Assembly: GCA_003134655.1 (NCBI GenBank)
Contig: PLBY01000035.1
Location: forward strand, 66,743-130,742
Length of the DNA: 64,000 nt
Direction: 5' to 3'
Source: Acidobacteriaceae bacterium
GTDB taxonomy: Bacteria > Acidobacteriota > Terriglobia > Terriglobales > Acidobacteriaceae
Position numbers and translations under genes: made by a program. The notes beneath the pieces are model-generated. The model ran no database searches. It saw only the letters and a list, made by a program, of their open reading frames with translations, and was not told where the DNA came from. Below, in pieces: positions 36,917 to 45,967 of the stretch (the stretch's first letter is position 1; the number at the start of each line of letters is the position of its first letter).

Positions 36917-38993
36917 CGATCCCTTCTGCGGGATGGAGGGGGACCTCCACGGCGATGCGAGTTCCGTGACCGGACTCGCTCTCGACTCTCAAGTGGCTGC
37001 CCATCGATTGCGCGCGCTCACGCATGTCGAGGAGTCCGAAATGTCCCGTGGGCGATGGCTGAGCGGCAGCGAAGCCCTCACCATCATCACTCACGGTAAG
37101 ACAAACCGAAGCCGGCTCGAACCGCAACTCGATGGAAACATGCCGGGCACGACCGTGCTTCACGGCGTTGGCAACGGCTTCCTGACCAATGCGAAGCAGG
37201 TTCATCTCGACTGGCGCAGGGAGGCGCACAGGGCTGCCTTGGATCTTGAAATCAGCTTTGGTCCGCTCGCGCGGGACGAGTGGCTCGACAATCTGGGTCA
37301 ACGCAGTAACGAGGTCTCCATTCTCCAGCAGTTGGCAGCGCAAGTCCCACACTGAGCGGCGCGCCTCAACCATGCTGTGACGGCTCATGTTGCGCGCTGT
37401 TTCCAACGCATGCTGGGCCACTCCCGGTGCTTGCTGAAAGCAATCGACCGCCAGATCCAGTTGCATGGTGATCCCGGCCAGTTCCTGTTCCAGCGTGTCG
37501 TGAAGCTCGCGGGCAATCCGGTTGCGCTCTTCGAGTACCGCGCTGCTGTGCCGCTTCTGGCGAATCACCGCCATCTGCTCGTGCAGTCTCCGCCCCAGTA
37601 CGACGACCCACACTAAGACAGCCAGCAGAACGCCCCCGGTAATGCCCAGCACCCAGAGCGTGTGACGGGTATTCCACCAGGACGGAGTCTTGAGTACAAC
37701 GACATCCTGCGGCAAGCGGAGCAGCATGCGAAACGATTGCGGAATCTGCCACAACCCTCCGCTCCGAACCAAACAAATGCCGGTGAGCTGCACTTCGCTA
37801 TTCAGGGGAATGGACAGCATGCGTTCGGCGGCAGCACCAGCCGCAACGTCCGCGTCAAAAAACATGTCGCCGTGCTGGAGCATGAGTCGAAGTCCATCCG
37901 GCTGTGCCTGGCGGTTCAGCAGCTTCGCGTCGGTGGTTACGACCATCCCGTCGAATTGTTCCCATGGCGCAGCGAGGTCCAGCTTTAAGGGTTGCTGTAC
38001 GTTCTCGTGACCTAAACGATGGAATGCGGCGTCCTCGATCATCGGCGCGGAGTCGCCCATGGCAGGGAAACCGAGCACTTCGACAAGGTCCCCGATCTCG
38101 AGCGGCGTGCTCTGCTGCGCCAGCACACGCAGTCCCTTGCCCTGGCTCTGAAGAAAGAGCGCCTTGCCCAGCTGCTGGTAGCCAACGACGCCACGCACTC
38201 GCACACGGTGGCGCGTGCCTTCCGCCGGCGAAAACCGCAATAACGCCGACAACGGGACCTCACTCGCGGGCGCTTCCACTTTGATGAAGCTCAAGCGAGG
38301 GACGTAGAACAGAATGCCCGTCAATTGCCGGTTGGTGTTGTACAGACTGCCGCAGACGCCTTCGATCAAGACTTCGCTGTCGACCCACGAAGAGAAATCC
38401 TGCTCGTGCGCGATCGGCACGCGGACATGGAACTCACCCCCTTCAGAAGCAATGCGCATGGCTAGCGCGGGCTCGCGCCAGGATGTTCGGTCGACGGCCG
38501 CGGACCGTACAATCCCTCTCACTTGTGCCCACTGGCTGTCCTGCTGCCCGTTCGCGAGTTCGGAGAAAGGAAAAAGCTGTGGTTTCGGAAGCACTCCCTC
38601 GCCCAGCACGCGAAACTTCGTCTCGCGAATGACAGGAGCGAACTTGCCCGGCCCAGTCACTCCTTCAACCTCGACGAACTGGCTGAGGAGGTGGAGATAC
38701 TTGGGCGAGACGCTGCCTTCTACATAGATTCCAGCGGTTGCATCCTGAATGAAGAAATCGGGTGCCGGTGCATCCATCGTAATGACGCCCCGAATCAGCA
38801 CCGGATAGCCAAGGGAGGCCTGTTCCGGACTCAAGCGGCGGACCTGATCGGCGTGGGTGAGAGTGGGCAGGGGCTTCGCAGCGGGCGGAAGCTGCCCGTG
38901 AGCCACGACGCCGAGCCCGCCCGCCGCCAAAAGCAACAGAGAAACCCGAATCAACACTTGCTCGAATCGCAGACCAACACTACGTGCTGGCAT
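36879..38993 (-). CDS. Sensor histidine kinase (HisKA_3 type) with large exported sensor region
   Basis: From ATG 38993 (after AAGGA) the protein has 704 residues; ATG 39008 would add five. Numbers below count from ATG 39008. A hydrophobic segment (15-33) exports residues 40-445, which hold about three similar beta-rich blocks of the form (V/L)xRGV(I/V)...FFIQD...I.V.G, recalling OB folds. A TM helix (449-472) leads to the kinase core: H-box IARELHDT with H503, N-box EAVANAVKHGR, G-box SDDGEGF, and GLLDMRERA. The catalytic part is typical of NarX/DegS-type kinases. The signal sensed is unknown. The cognate response regulator overlaps its 3' end. Confidence 0.93.
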   Translation of the reverse strand: MPARSVGLRFEQVLIRVSLLLLAAGGLGVVAHGQLPPAAKPLPTLTHADQVRRLSPEQASLGYPVLIRGVITMDAPAPDFFIQDATAGIYVEGSVSPKYLHLLSQFVEVEGVTGPGKFAPVIRETKFRVLGEGVLPKPQLFPFSELANGQQDSQWAQVRGIVRSAAVDRTSWREPALAMRIASEGGEFHVRVPIAHEQDFSSWVDSEVLIEGVCGSLYNTNRQLTGILFYVPRLSFIKVEAPASEVPLSALLRFSPAEGTRHRVRVRGVVGYQQLGKALFLQSQGKGLRVLAQQSTPLEIGDLVEVLGFPAMGDSAPMIEDAAFHRLGHENVQQPLKLDLAAPWEQFDGMVVTTDAKLLNRQAQPDGLRLMLQHGDMFFDADVAAGAAAERMLSIPLNSEVQLTGICLVRSGGLWQIPQSFRMLLRLPQDVVVLKTPSWWNTRHTLWVLGITGGVLLAVLVWVVVLGRRLHEQMAVIRQKRHSSAVLEERNRIARELHDTLEQELAGITMQLDLAVDCFQQAPGVAQHALETARNMSRHSMVEARRSVWDLRCQLLENGDLVTALTQIVEPLVPRERTKADFKIQGSPVRLPAPVEMNLLRIGQEAVANAVKHGRARHVSIELRFEPASVCLTVSDDGEGFAAAQPSPTGHFGLLDMRERAQSMGSHLRVESESGHGTRIAVEVPLHPAEGIDEELKANSYSGR

Positions 38994-39256
38994 GGTTTCC
39001 TTCGGCATGGAGATAGAGTGTGGGATCAGACTAAGGCTGCTTTCGCTGATGGTCCGCCGATCCCATGTTCGCCTAGGTTAGCCCAAACTCGCGGCGGGGG
39101 AAAGCTCAGAACTCCTGCATCCTAATGAATTGAGCCCTCAGACGCACACAAATTTTGGCTTTTGCTGACGTGACCAGACGGCAGGGCAATTTGACACGCA
39201 TGAGATTCTAGTCAGCGACATCGATTAAAGAGGCGCGCGCAGCGAGAGGGGACATA

Positions 39257-40810
39257 TTGGCATACGGACCGGGAATCGTTTCGCATGTGCGAGTTCACCG
39301 AGACCGTGTGCAAAGTAGCGCCGGCATCTTGCCGGCTGTCGCGAGGGCATCCTGCCCTCGCACTCTGGCGCTAGCCCTACTTCTGTTGAACTTCACCGCC
39401 TGCCTTGCCCTGAGTGCCTGCCCAAGTTCGACCGCACCCACGCAAATAACGTCTAACGGGCCCAACGTGCAGGTCGTCGAAACCACCGGCGACCAAGCCA
39501 TGCTCCTGCAAGCCCAGCCGAGCGTCGCATTCGGAACCGGCGGAAGTACCAGCGGTCTTGTTATCACCGTCGACGCGACCACGCAATATCAGCAGATGGA
39601 TGGGTTTGGCGGCTCGCTGACCGATTCCTCCGCCTGGTTGATATGGAACAAGCTCAGCGCTTCGCAACAGGCCACGCTGATGCAACAACTCTTCAGTCCA
39701 AGCGGTGGCATCGGAATTAGTTTTCTGCGACAGCCCATGGGCGCAACCGACTTCTCGGCAAGCGGCAACTACAGTTACGACGACATGCCTGCCGGACAGA
39801 CCGATCCCAATCTCACTAACTTTTCCGTCACGCACGATGCCGCTTATATCATCCCTTTGGTCAAGCAGGCTCTCTCCGTCAACCCGAACATCAAAGTAGT
39901 CGCGCTCCCGTGGAGTCCGCCAGCATGGATGAAAACCACCGAAACGATGAATGGCGGGAACATGAACACGGCTTACTTCTCAAGCCTGGCGCAGTATTTC
40001 GTCGATTTCGCGCAGGCTTACCAGCAGCAGGGCATCCCGATCTACGCCCTGTCGGTGCAGAACGAACCGCTGTACTCGACTACGGGATACCCCTCCGAAT
40101 ATCTTGCTCCGAGCGACGAAGCCACATTTATCGCAAACAACCTCGGGCCTGCTCTGAGCACCGCCAGACTGGGCGGGGTGAAGATCTTCGGCTACGAGCA
40201 CAATTGGGACAATACCGCCTATCCGGAGTCAGTGCTTGGCAGTTCTGCCGCGCCGTACGTTGCCGGAAGTTCGTTTCACTGTTATGCGGGCGATCCCAGC
40301 GCGCAGTCGACCGTGGAAACAGCGTTCCCCGCCAAGGACGTCTGGTTCACAGAATGCTCGGGCATCACTTCAAGCACCTTTGCCGGCGACCTGGTGTGGA
40401 ACGCCGAGCACTTGCTGATCGGTGCCACGCGCAACTGGGCGCGCAGCGTGTCTTTGTGGAATCTGGCTCTCGATCAGAACTCCGGCCCGAAGAACGGCAC
40501 CTGCTCCAACTGCCGCGGGGTTGTGACCGTCGACGACAGTGTTTCGCCCGCCAGTGTCACTTTCAACGTGGAGTACTACATCCTGGGACATCTGGGAAAA
40601 TTCGTCGTCCCGGGCGCGCACCGGATCAATTCGAACACGTTTGGCACAGGCAGCATCGAGGATGTCGCCTTCCAGAACCCCGACGGCTCGATTGTCCTCT
40701 TCGCCCTGAACTCGGGCAGCAGTGCTACCACCTTCACCGTCAGTTCCAAGGGACAGACCTTCAACTACACTCTGCCGGCGGGGGCAGTCGCAACGTTTGA
40801 ATGGAAGTAA
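39257..40810 (+). CDS. Glycoside hydrolase family 30 lipoprotein
   Basis: A 517-residue protein starting at TTG 39257, behind a strong GAGAGGGG ribosome-binding site. The catalytic domain shows the GH30 hallmarks: DGFGGSLTDSSAW (115-127), acid/base E270 in SVQNEP, nucleophile E366 in WFTECSG, and the C-terminal beta-sandwich (SIVLFALNSGSSATTF). Family members hydrolyse beta-glucosyl, beta-1,6-glucan or beta-xylan links; the exact substrate cannot be told. The N-terminus is odd: residues about 19-38 are encoded by a palindromic repeat, followed by a hydrophobic stretch and lipobox LSAC with C55, so the enzyme is probably lipid-anchored. The insertion lengthens the signal N-region. Confidence 0.9.
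   Translation: MAYGPGIVSHVRVHRDRVQSSAGILPAVARASCPRTLALALLLLNFTACLALSACPSSTAPTQITSNGPNVQVVETTGDQAMLLQAQPSVAFGTGGSTSGLVITVDATTQYQQMDGFGGSLTDSSAWLIWNKLSASQQATLMQQLFSPSGGIGISFLRQPMGATDFSASGNYSYDDMPAGQTDPNLTNFSVTHDAAYIIPLVKQALSVNPNIKVVALPWSPPAWMKTTETMNGGNMNTAYFSSLAQYFVDFAQAYQQQGIPIYALSVQNEPLYSTTGYPSEYLAPSDEATFIANNLGPALSTARLGGVKIFGYEHNWDNTAYPESVLGSSAAPYVAGSSFHCYAGDPSAQSTVETAFPAKDVWFTECSGITSSTFAGDLVWNAEHLLIGATRNWARSVSLWNLALDQNSGPKNGTCSNCRGVVTVDDSVSPASVTFNVEYYILGHLGKFVVPGAHRINSNTFGTGSIEDVAFQNPDGSIVLFALNSGSSATTFTVSSKGQTFNYTLPAGAVATFEWK
39316..39373. repeat. REP-like double-hairpin repeat inside the GH30 signal-peptide region
   Basis: Two adjacent hairpins: GCCGGC-atctt-GCCGGC (39320-39336) and CGAGGGCA-tcc-TGCCCTCG (39342-39360). 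An outer 7-bp inverted repeat TAGCGCC/GGCGCTA (39316-39322 and 39367-39373) frames them. The structure resembles REP/MITE-type palindromic repeats that are usually intergenic. Here it is read through in frame. Confidence 0.65.
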
Positions 40811-41163
40811 TCTCCGGTTTCTTGAGTGGCGGCGGCTCCGGCCTTGCGCTAAGTCATTCAACACCTGCGGCTTAGCGTCCGAACGCTTCATTTATCGACA
40901 AACATCCGTACGTAATTGTACGTACATATTGGTATATTGGCCATACCACCCCACGGACGAACGGTTCTCAGAACCGGAAAAGCGCTCTCGCTGCTCGCTC
41001 AGAATGCCCTTTGCGGGGCCGGAAACGGCTCTTGCAGCGACGATCGACTCCCAGGACGACAAATACTTCGTCCAACGCAAGAAAGCGCGTCCTGGGCCTT
41101 CCACGGCGCCGCCACGACTTTTCAACGACTTCCACGAAGGCTCAACGACTTACAAAAAATCAC
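40811..41163. other. Intergenic region between convergent GH30 and GH3 genes, with a palindrome
   Basis: No gene is supportable in this 353-bp gap; the open frames across it are short and of unlikely composition. It holds a 7-bp inverted repeat GTACGTA-ATTG-TACGTAC (40908-40925), followed at 40931-40947 by the weaker GGTAT...ATACC. Neither has the T-run of a terminator, so an operator-like site is possible although both flanking genes end here. Confidence 0.4.
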
Positions 41164-43677
41164 CTAGTGCACCAACGTGAACTTGCCTCGCAGTTGGATG
41201 TTGTCGGATGAACCCCCGACGAGAATTGTGAAATCTCCCAGCTCTGCGCTCCAATCCTTCTTCGTGACGTCGTAAAAGGAAAAGGCCCTGCGATCAAGCG
41301 TGAGAGTAACGCTCCTGGTCTCACCCGGCTTGAGATCTACTTTGGCAAATCCCTTTAATTCTTTGACGGGCCGCGGAACGCTCGCATGGGAATCGCCGAC
41401 GTACAACTCCGCCACTTCCGCCGCTGCGCGATGACCTGTGTTCTTTATGTCGAAGGAAACCGAGACAGGCTCGTCTACATTTCCAGACTGCGGCGTCACC
41501 GACAACTTGCTGTACGCAAACGTCGAGTAAGAAAGTCCGTAGCCGAAGGCGAACAGCGGCTTTGTGGCAGAGCGATCAAAGCCGCGATATCCCACGAACA
41601 CACCTTCCGAGTAAGTTACCCGGTTGCCGCCCTTATCCGGATAGTAGCTGTGAAACGTGGGGTTATCTTCCCAACGCCGCTCAAAAGATGCAGGCAGCTT
41701 GCCCGACGGACTGTAATCGCCAAAAAGAATTTGTGCCAGCGCTGTGCCGCCCTCCTGCCCGGGATACCACGCATGCAGAATCGCTGGAACGTTTTCAACC
41801 CATCGCGTCATATCCACATTGCCGCCTGCCGTCACAACAACGATCACGTTCTTGTTGACGGCGCTGATCTGCCGGATGAGTTCGTCCTGTCCGCCGGGAA
41901 GCTGGAACGTCCGGTCGAAACCCTCGCCTTCGGTCTTGGGATCGAAGCCCACGCAAATGATCACCGCGTCGGCCTTCGCAGCGAGGGGCTTGGTGTCACG
42001 GCCGACGTAGGCCTCGGCCCGGGTGACGCCGAAACCAACGATCGCCGTGCTGACAGAGTCGAAGTACTCAAGGCGAATCTTGTACGGCTGGCCAGCCTCC
42101 AGATGCCGAGTAGCGATGTCGAGGGTCTGGGAATGAGGCAGCCAGTCATCGATTGCAATGTCGTCTCCGACATACAGTCGAACTCCATCATCGGCCAAGG
42201 TGTAGAACTTATAATCTCCGGTTTCCTTGGGCACGTAATAGCCCGTCCAGCGAATCGCGAAATGATCCACTGGTTCGCCCGCGGCAAAACTGCCTTCTCC
42301 CCAGTCGAAGTGCACGTGCCTGTCGGTACGCACGAGCGCGGGCGTCCCTTTCAATTCTTCATTGCTGAAATATTCGCCTTTGAGGCCGGCCTCACCATTC
42401 GGAGCCGTAACGAACTCCGAGTTGTCAAAAACTTCATCGAGCGGAGGGACGTCGACCGCGTATAAAACCTTGGCTTTCGTCCCCAAGCGATTGCTGATGC
42501 CTTCCAGATAACTCACGCTGTTGAACGGCTTGGTTTCCGCGCTGCCACCGCCGCTAATCACGGCGGGGTAGGCATCGGGGCCAATGACGGCGATGGTCTT
42601 CACTATGTTTTCGTCGAGTGGAAGAAGATTGCCGGAGTTCTTCAGCAGGACCATTCCGCCTCTCGCCACTTCGAGCGCCACCCGCCGTCCTTCCTGGTTG
42701 TAGGTAGGCACGCCGATATCTGTCTGCGGTTGCTCAAAGAATCCGAACTCGATCGCCTTGCGCAGAATTCTTCGGACCTTGTCGTCAATGGTCGCCACCG
42801 AGATCTTGCCGTCTTTGAGCGCGGGCAGCAGCGCGTCTCGATTCATGAAGGTGGGAGAAGGCATTTCAAGATCGAGCCCACCGTTGGCCGCCGCTACACC
42901 GTCGTGCGTGGCGCCCCAATCCGACATGTCAATGCCCTCAAATCCCCACTCCTTCTTGAGGATCTCGTTGTTCAGATGGGTGTTCTGGGTCATGTAGCTG
43001 CCGTTCACCAGGTTGTAGGCGTCCATCACCGCGCCCACGTGTCCCTCCTTCACCGACGCTTCGAAGGCAGGCAGATAGATTTCGCGGAGCGTTCTTTCAT
43101 CGATATCGGAACTGAGAGTCATGCGCGCGAATTCCGAATTATTCCCGGCAAAGTGCTTGGCTGTTGCGATAACGCGCTGTGACTGCATTCCGCGGATCAC
43201 GGCGACCGCCATCCTTGAGGCCAGGAAGGGATCCTCGCCGAAATATTCGAAGTTGCGCCCATTCATCGGCGCGCGATAAATGTTCATGCCGGGGCCGAGA
43301 ATGAAATGCACTCCACGCGCGCGTGCATCCTGACCCATGGCGGTTCCGAAACGCTGCGCCAGATCGACATCCCAGGAAGCGGCAAGGGCGATGCCGGCCG
43401 GGTATGCAGTCGTCAACCCGTAATCGTGCACGCCCATCGGGCCGTCAGACATTTTCAAAGACGGGATCCCGAGTCGAGGGATCGGACGGGTGTAGAAGTC
43501 GTTGATGCCGCCGATCATCTCGATCTTTTCGTCGAGCGTCATCTGGCTCAGCAGTGCATCAACGCGTTTCTCGATATCTGCTTTCGATGGCGCCGATTGA
43601 GTCAGACCAAACGGCGCAACCAACAGCAGGATGCTTGCCACTGCGAAGATTCGTGCCCTCATGATCGCTCGCTTCAT
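41164..43677 (-). CDS. Glycoside hydrolase family 3 beta-glycosidase with PA14 insert
   Basis: An 837-residue protein from ATG 43677 (MKRAIMRARIFAVASILLL); the frame is open 16 codons upstream, but this start begins the signal peptide (cleavage near LTQS). Order: N-terminal TIM-barrel domain with the catalytic nucleophile Asp in GIDMSDWG (residue 253), KHFAGN substrate-binding loop, alpha/beta sandwich domain interrupted by a PA14 domain (LKGEYFSNEELKG to TRAEAYVG), and a C-terminal fibronectin III-like domain. The layout matches secreted beta-glucosidases/beta-xylosidases of plant polysaccharide degraders. A role in releasing sugars together with the neighbouring GH30 and GH2 enzymes is inferred. 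Confidence 0.94.
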   Translation of the reverse strand: MKRAIMRARIFAVASILLLVAPFGLTQSAPSKADIEKRVDALLSQMTLDEKIEMIGGINDFYTRPIPRLGIPSLKMSDGPMGVHDYGLTTAYPAGIALAASWDVDLAQRFGTAMGQDARARGVHFILGPGMNIYRAPMNGRNFEYFGEDPFLASRMAVAVIRGMQSQRVIATAKHFAGNNSEFARMTLSSDIDERTLREIYLPAFEASVKEGHVGAVMDAYNLVNGSYMTQNTHLNNEILKKEWGFEGIDMSDWGATHDGVAAANGGLDLEMPSPTFMNRDALLPALKDGKISVATIDDKVRRILRKAIEFGFFEQPQTDIGVPTYNQEGRRVALEVARGGMVLLKNSGNLLPLDENIVKTIAVIGPDAYPAVISGGGSAETKPFNSVSYLEGISNRLGTKAKVLYAVDVPPLDEVFDNSEFVTAPNGEAGLKGEYFSNEELKGTPALVRTDRHVHFDWGEGSFAAGEPVDHFAIRWTGYYVPKETGDYKFYTLADDGVRLYVGDDIAIDDWLPHSQTLDIATRHLEAGQPYKIRLEYFDSVSTAIVGFGVTRAEAYVGRDTKPLAAKADAVIICVGFDPKTEGEGFDRTFQLPGGQDELIRQISAVNKNVIVVVTAGGNVDMTRWVENVPAILHAWYPGQEGGTALAQILFGDYSPSGKLPASFERRWEDNPTFHSYYPDKGGNRVTYSEGVFVGYRGFDRSATKPLFAFGYGLSYSTFAYSKLSVTPQSGNVDEPVSVSFDIKNTGHRAAAEVAELYVGDSHASVPRPVKELKGFAKVDLKPGETRSVTLTLDRRAFSFYDVTKKDWSAELGDFTILVGGSSDNIQLRGKFTLVH

Positions 43678-43777
43678 TCCCGTGTCCTCTCGATTTTCGA
43701 ATCCAGCATAACTCAACTCATCCATCGCGCTTTTTTCGTTTGACTATCGCGCGGGTCGAATCCACACTAGCGCTCGC

Positions 43778-45904
43778 ATGTCTTCTCGTCGGAAATTTAT
43801 CACCGGTTCCGCCGGCGCGATCGCCGGAGCACTCGCCGCCTCCAAGTCGTGGGCGAGTGAAACAGGCGGTCAGCCGTGCATCACAGAGGTTGCCAGCCTG
43901 TGCGGGGCATGGCGATTCCGCACCGATCCGGACGACCGCGGAGTGAAGAGCGATTGGTACAGCGCAACTGCCTCCGGTGAAGATTGGCGAACTGTCATCG
44001 TCCCTCATACCTGGCAGGTAGAAACTCCGCTCACCGCTTATCGCGGCATTGCGTGGTATTGCCGGACTTTCGATCTGCCGCGAATGGCAGCTGTTAACAG
44101 TAGGCAAGAGCACACGGTGCGCGTAGAGTTTGAGGCGGTCTTCCACTCCGCCACAGTTTGGGTCAACGGCAAGCTCGCGGGAGAGCACCTGCGCAAGGGC
44201 TACACCGCATTCACGCTCGACGTCACGAATCTTTTACGTTGGGACAAAAGCAATACCATCGCGGTACGCGTGGACAATGCCTTCAACCAGCACATGGTGC
44301 CCCGCGGACAGTCGAGCGACTGGGCGAATGATGGAGGCATTTACCGACCGGTGCAGCTTCTGATCACTCCGAAGACATTTGTGGAACGCGTCGATGTCGA
44401 CGCTGTGCCCGACGTCTCCAGCGGACAAGCGAAACTGACGATCACGGCGTACATCCGAAACACAAGTGCGAACGCTTGGAGTGGCAAAGGTTCTTTCCGA
44501 GTCGCGAGAGAGGAAGACGGGGAATCTCAGCCCGTTTTGACAGGTTCCGCGAACAAAACTCTTACCGTCAAGGCGGGTGCAGTCGAAACGGTCACGCTTC
44601 AGGCGACATTGCCCAATGCCAAGCTATGGCACTTCGATCACCCCCATCTCTATCGCCTCGAGTTTTCAATCGCAGATAGCCGCCGCGGACACACCTTCAC
44701 GACCACCTTCGGCGTGCGCAAGCTTGAGATCCGGGATGGCGCGTTCTTCCTCAATGGCGGACGTGTGCGGCTCATGGGCGTGGAACGAATGGCGGGTAGC
44801 AATCCCGAGTTCGGTATGGCTGAGCCAACGAACTGGATTACTCACGACCACGCGGATTTGAAACATCTGAACTGCATCTTCACCCGCGTTCATTGGCCCC
44901 AGGACAAGCGCGTTCTGGACTACTGCGACCGCCACGGCATTCTCATGCAAACCGAGGTTCCCGCCTGGGGCCCGGACACCTTTTCTGGCATGACCGGTGA
45001 GCCCACCAATGACATCATGCAAAATGCAATCGAGCAACTGCGCGAGATGATTGCTCGGGACTTTAATCATCCCTCGGTCGTGATCTGGGGGCTATGCAAT
45101 GAGATTTGGGGACAGAGCCCGCCCGCGTACAAGTTTGCCAAGCACATGATCGAGGAAGCCAAGCGGCTGGATCCGGGCCGTCTGTGCTCTTATGCTTCGA
45201 ACTCGCTGAGCGACACGCCGCAGCGCGACGTCTCCGCACTGATGGATTTTGTCGAAGCCAACGAATACTACGGGACCTGGGCCGCGGGAACGGCGGCAGA
45301 CGCTGCCCGTTATCTGGATGAGATTCACGCTGCATTCCCGGGCAAGCCCGTCGTTGTTTCCGAATACGGATATTGTGCCTGCACACCCGACCGGCCGGAA
45401 GGAGATGAGCAGAGAATCGAGATCCTGCGCTCACACGACGCGGCGTTTCGCTCGAAGGATTTTGTCGCCGGGGCAATCTTCTTCTGCTACAACGACTACC
45501 GCACTCATGTGGGGGATCGCGGTGTGGGTGTGTTGCAGCAGCGGGTGCACGGCGTGGTTGATGTATATGGCGCACGGAAGGCGTCGTATGAACTTCTGCG
45601 GAGCGAGTGCAGCCCGATTGAATCGCTCTCGGTGGGGCACCAGCAGAACAAATTTCACATTCAAATCAGAACCCGGCACGATCTGCCAGCGTACACTCTC
45701 AAGGGCTACAAGCTGCGGGGATTGTTGTTCGGCCAAGGCAATATTCCGGTGGAGCGACAGGAAGTGGAAATGCCAGACGCCGCGCCCGGTAGTGAGACGA
45801 AGTTGGAAGTGGCGTTTAGTCAGTCCGAACCGCCAATGCATTTGCAGTTCGACGTTCTGCGTCCCACGGGGTTCTCGGCGTTTCTTTTGGATTGGAAGCC
45901 CTAG
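43778..45904 (+). CDS. Glycoside hydrolase family 2 enzyme with Tat signal
   Basis: A 708-residue protein from ATG 43778; no clear ribosome-binding site is visible, but the start gives a proper Tat signal (SRRKFITGSAGAIAGALAA). Domains follow GH2 order: sugar-binding jelly-roll (about 40-195), immunoglobulin-like domain (200-310), TIM barrel from about 315. Catalytic acid/base E442 in WGLCNEIWG and nucleophile E529 in VVVSEYGY are present. Family members include beta-galactosidase, beta-glucuronidase and beta-mannosidase; the activity is not decided by the sequence. It is divergent from the GH3 gene, with about 100 bp between them that would hold both promoters. Confidence 0.92.
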   Translation: MSSRRKFITGSAGAIAGALAASKSWASETGGQPCITEVASLCGAWRFRTDPDDRGVKSDWYSATASGEDWRTVIVPHTWQVETPLTAYRGIAWYCRTFDLPRMAAVNSRQEHTVRVEFEAVFHSATVWVNGKLAGEHLRKGYTAFTLDVTNLLRWDKSNTIAVRVDNAFNQHMVPRGQSSDWANDGGIYRPVQLLITPKTFVERVDVDAVPDVSSGQAKLTITAYIRNTSANAWSGKGSFRVAREEDGESQPVLTGSANKTLTVKAGAVETVTLQATLPNAKLWHFDHPHLYRLEFSIADSRRGHTFTTTFGVRKLEIRDGAFFLNGGRVRLMGVERMAGSNPEFGMAEPTNWITHDHADLKHLNCIFTRVHWPQDKRVLDYCDRHGILMQTEVPAWGPDTFSGMTGEPTNDIMQNAIEQLREMIARDFNHPSVVIWGLCNEIWGQSPPAYKFAKHMIEEAKRLDPGRLCSYASNSLSDTPQRDVSALMDFVEANEYYGTWAAGTAADAARYLDEIHAAFPGKPVVVSEYGYCACTPDRPEGDEQRIEILRSHDAAFRSKDFVAGAIFFCYNDYRTHVGDRGVGVLQQRVHGVVDVYGARKASYELLRSECSPIESLSVGHQQNKFHIQIRTRHDLPAYTLKGYKLRGLLFGQGNIPVERQEVEMPDAAPGSETKLEVAFSQSEPPMHLQFDVLRPTGFSAFLLDWKP

Positions 45905-45907
45905 CTA

Positions 45908-45925
45908 GCCGGCCTGCAGGCCGGC
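45908..45925. repeat. 18-bp perfect GC-rich palindrome between convergent genes
   Basis: GCCGGCCTGCAGGCCGGC is perfectly self-complementary and lies 3 bp after the GH2 stop codon. It has no T-run, so it is either a short REP-like unit or a factor-dependent 3'-end structure. Confidence 0.5.
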
Positions 45926-45967
45926 ACAAAATAATCCAGCGGGTTCGCAGAATTTGAATAGTCGTCC

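Noticed and set aside
40722..41180. 152-codon plus-strand ORF after the GH30 gene
   Set aside because: It begins inside the GH30 gene in another frame and has low-complexity, non-protein-like composition.
41386..42465. 359-codon plus-strand ORF antisense to the GH3 gene
   Set aside because: No domain is seen, and the opposite strand holds a full GH3-PA14 enzyme.
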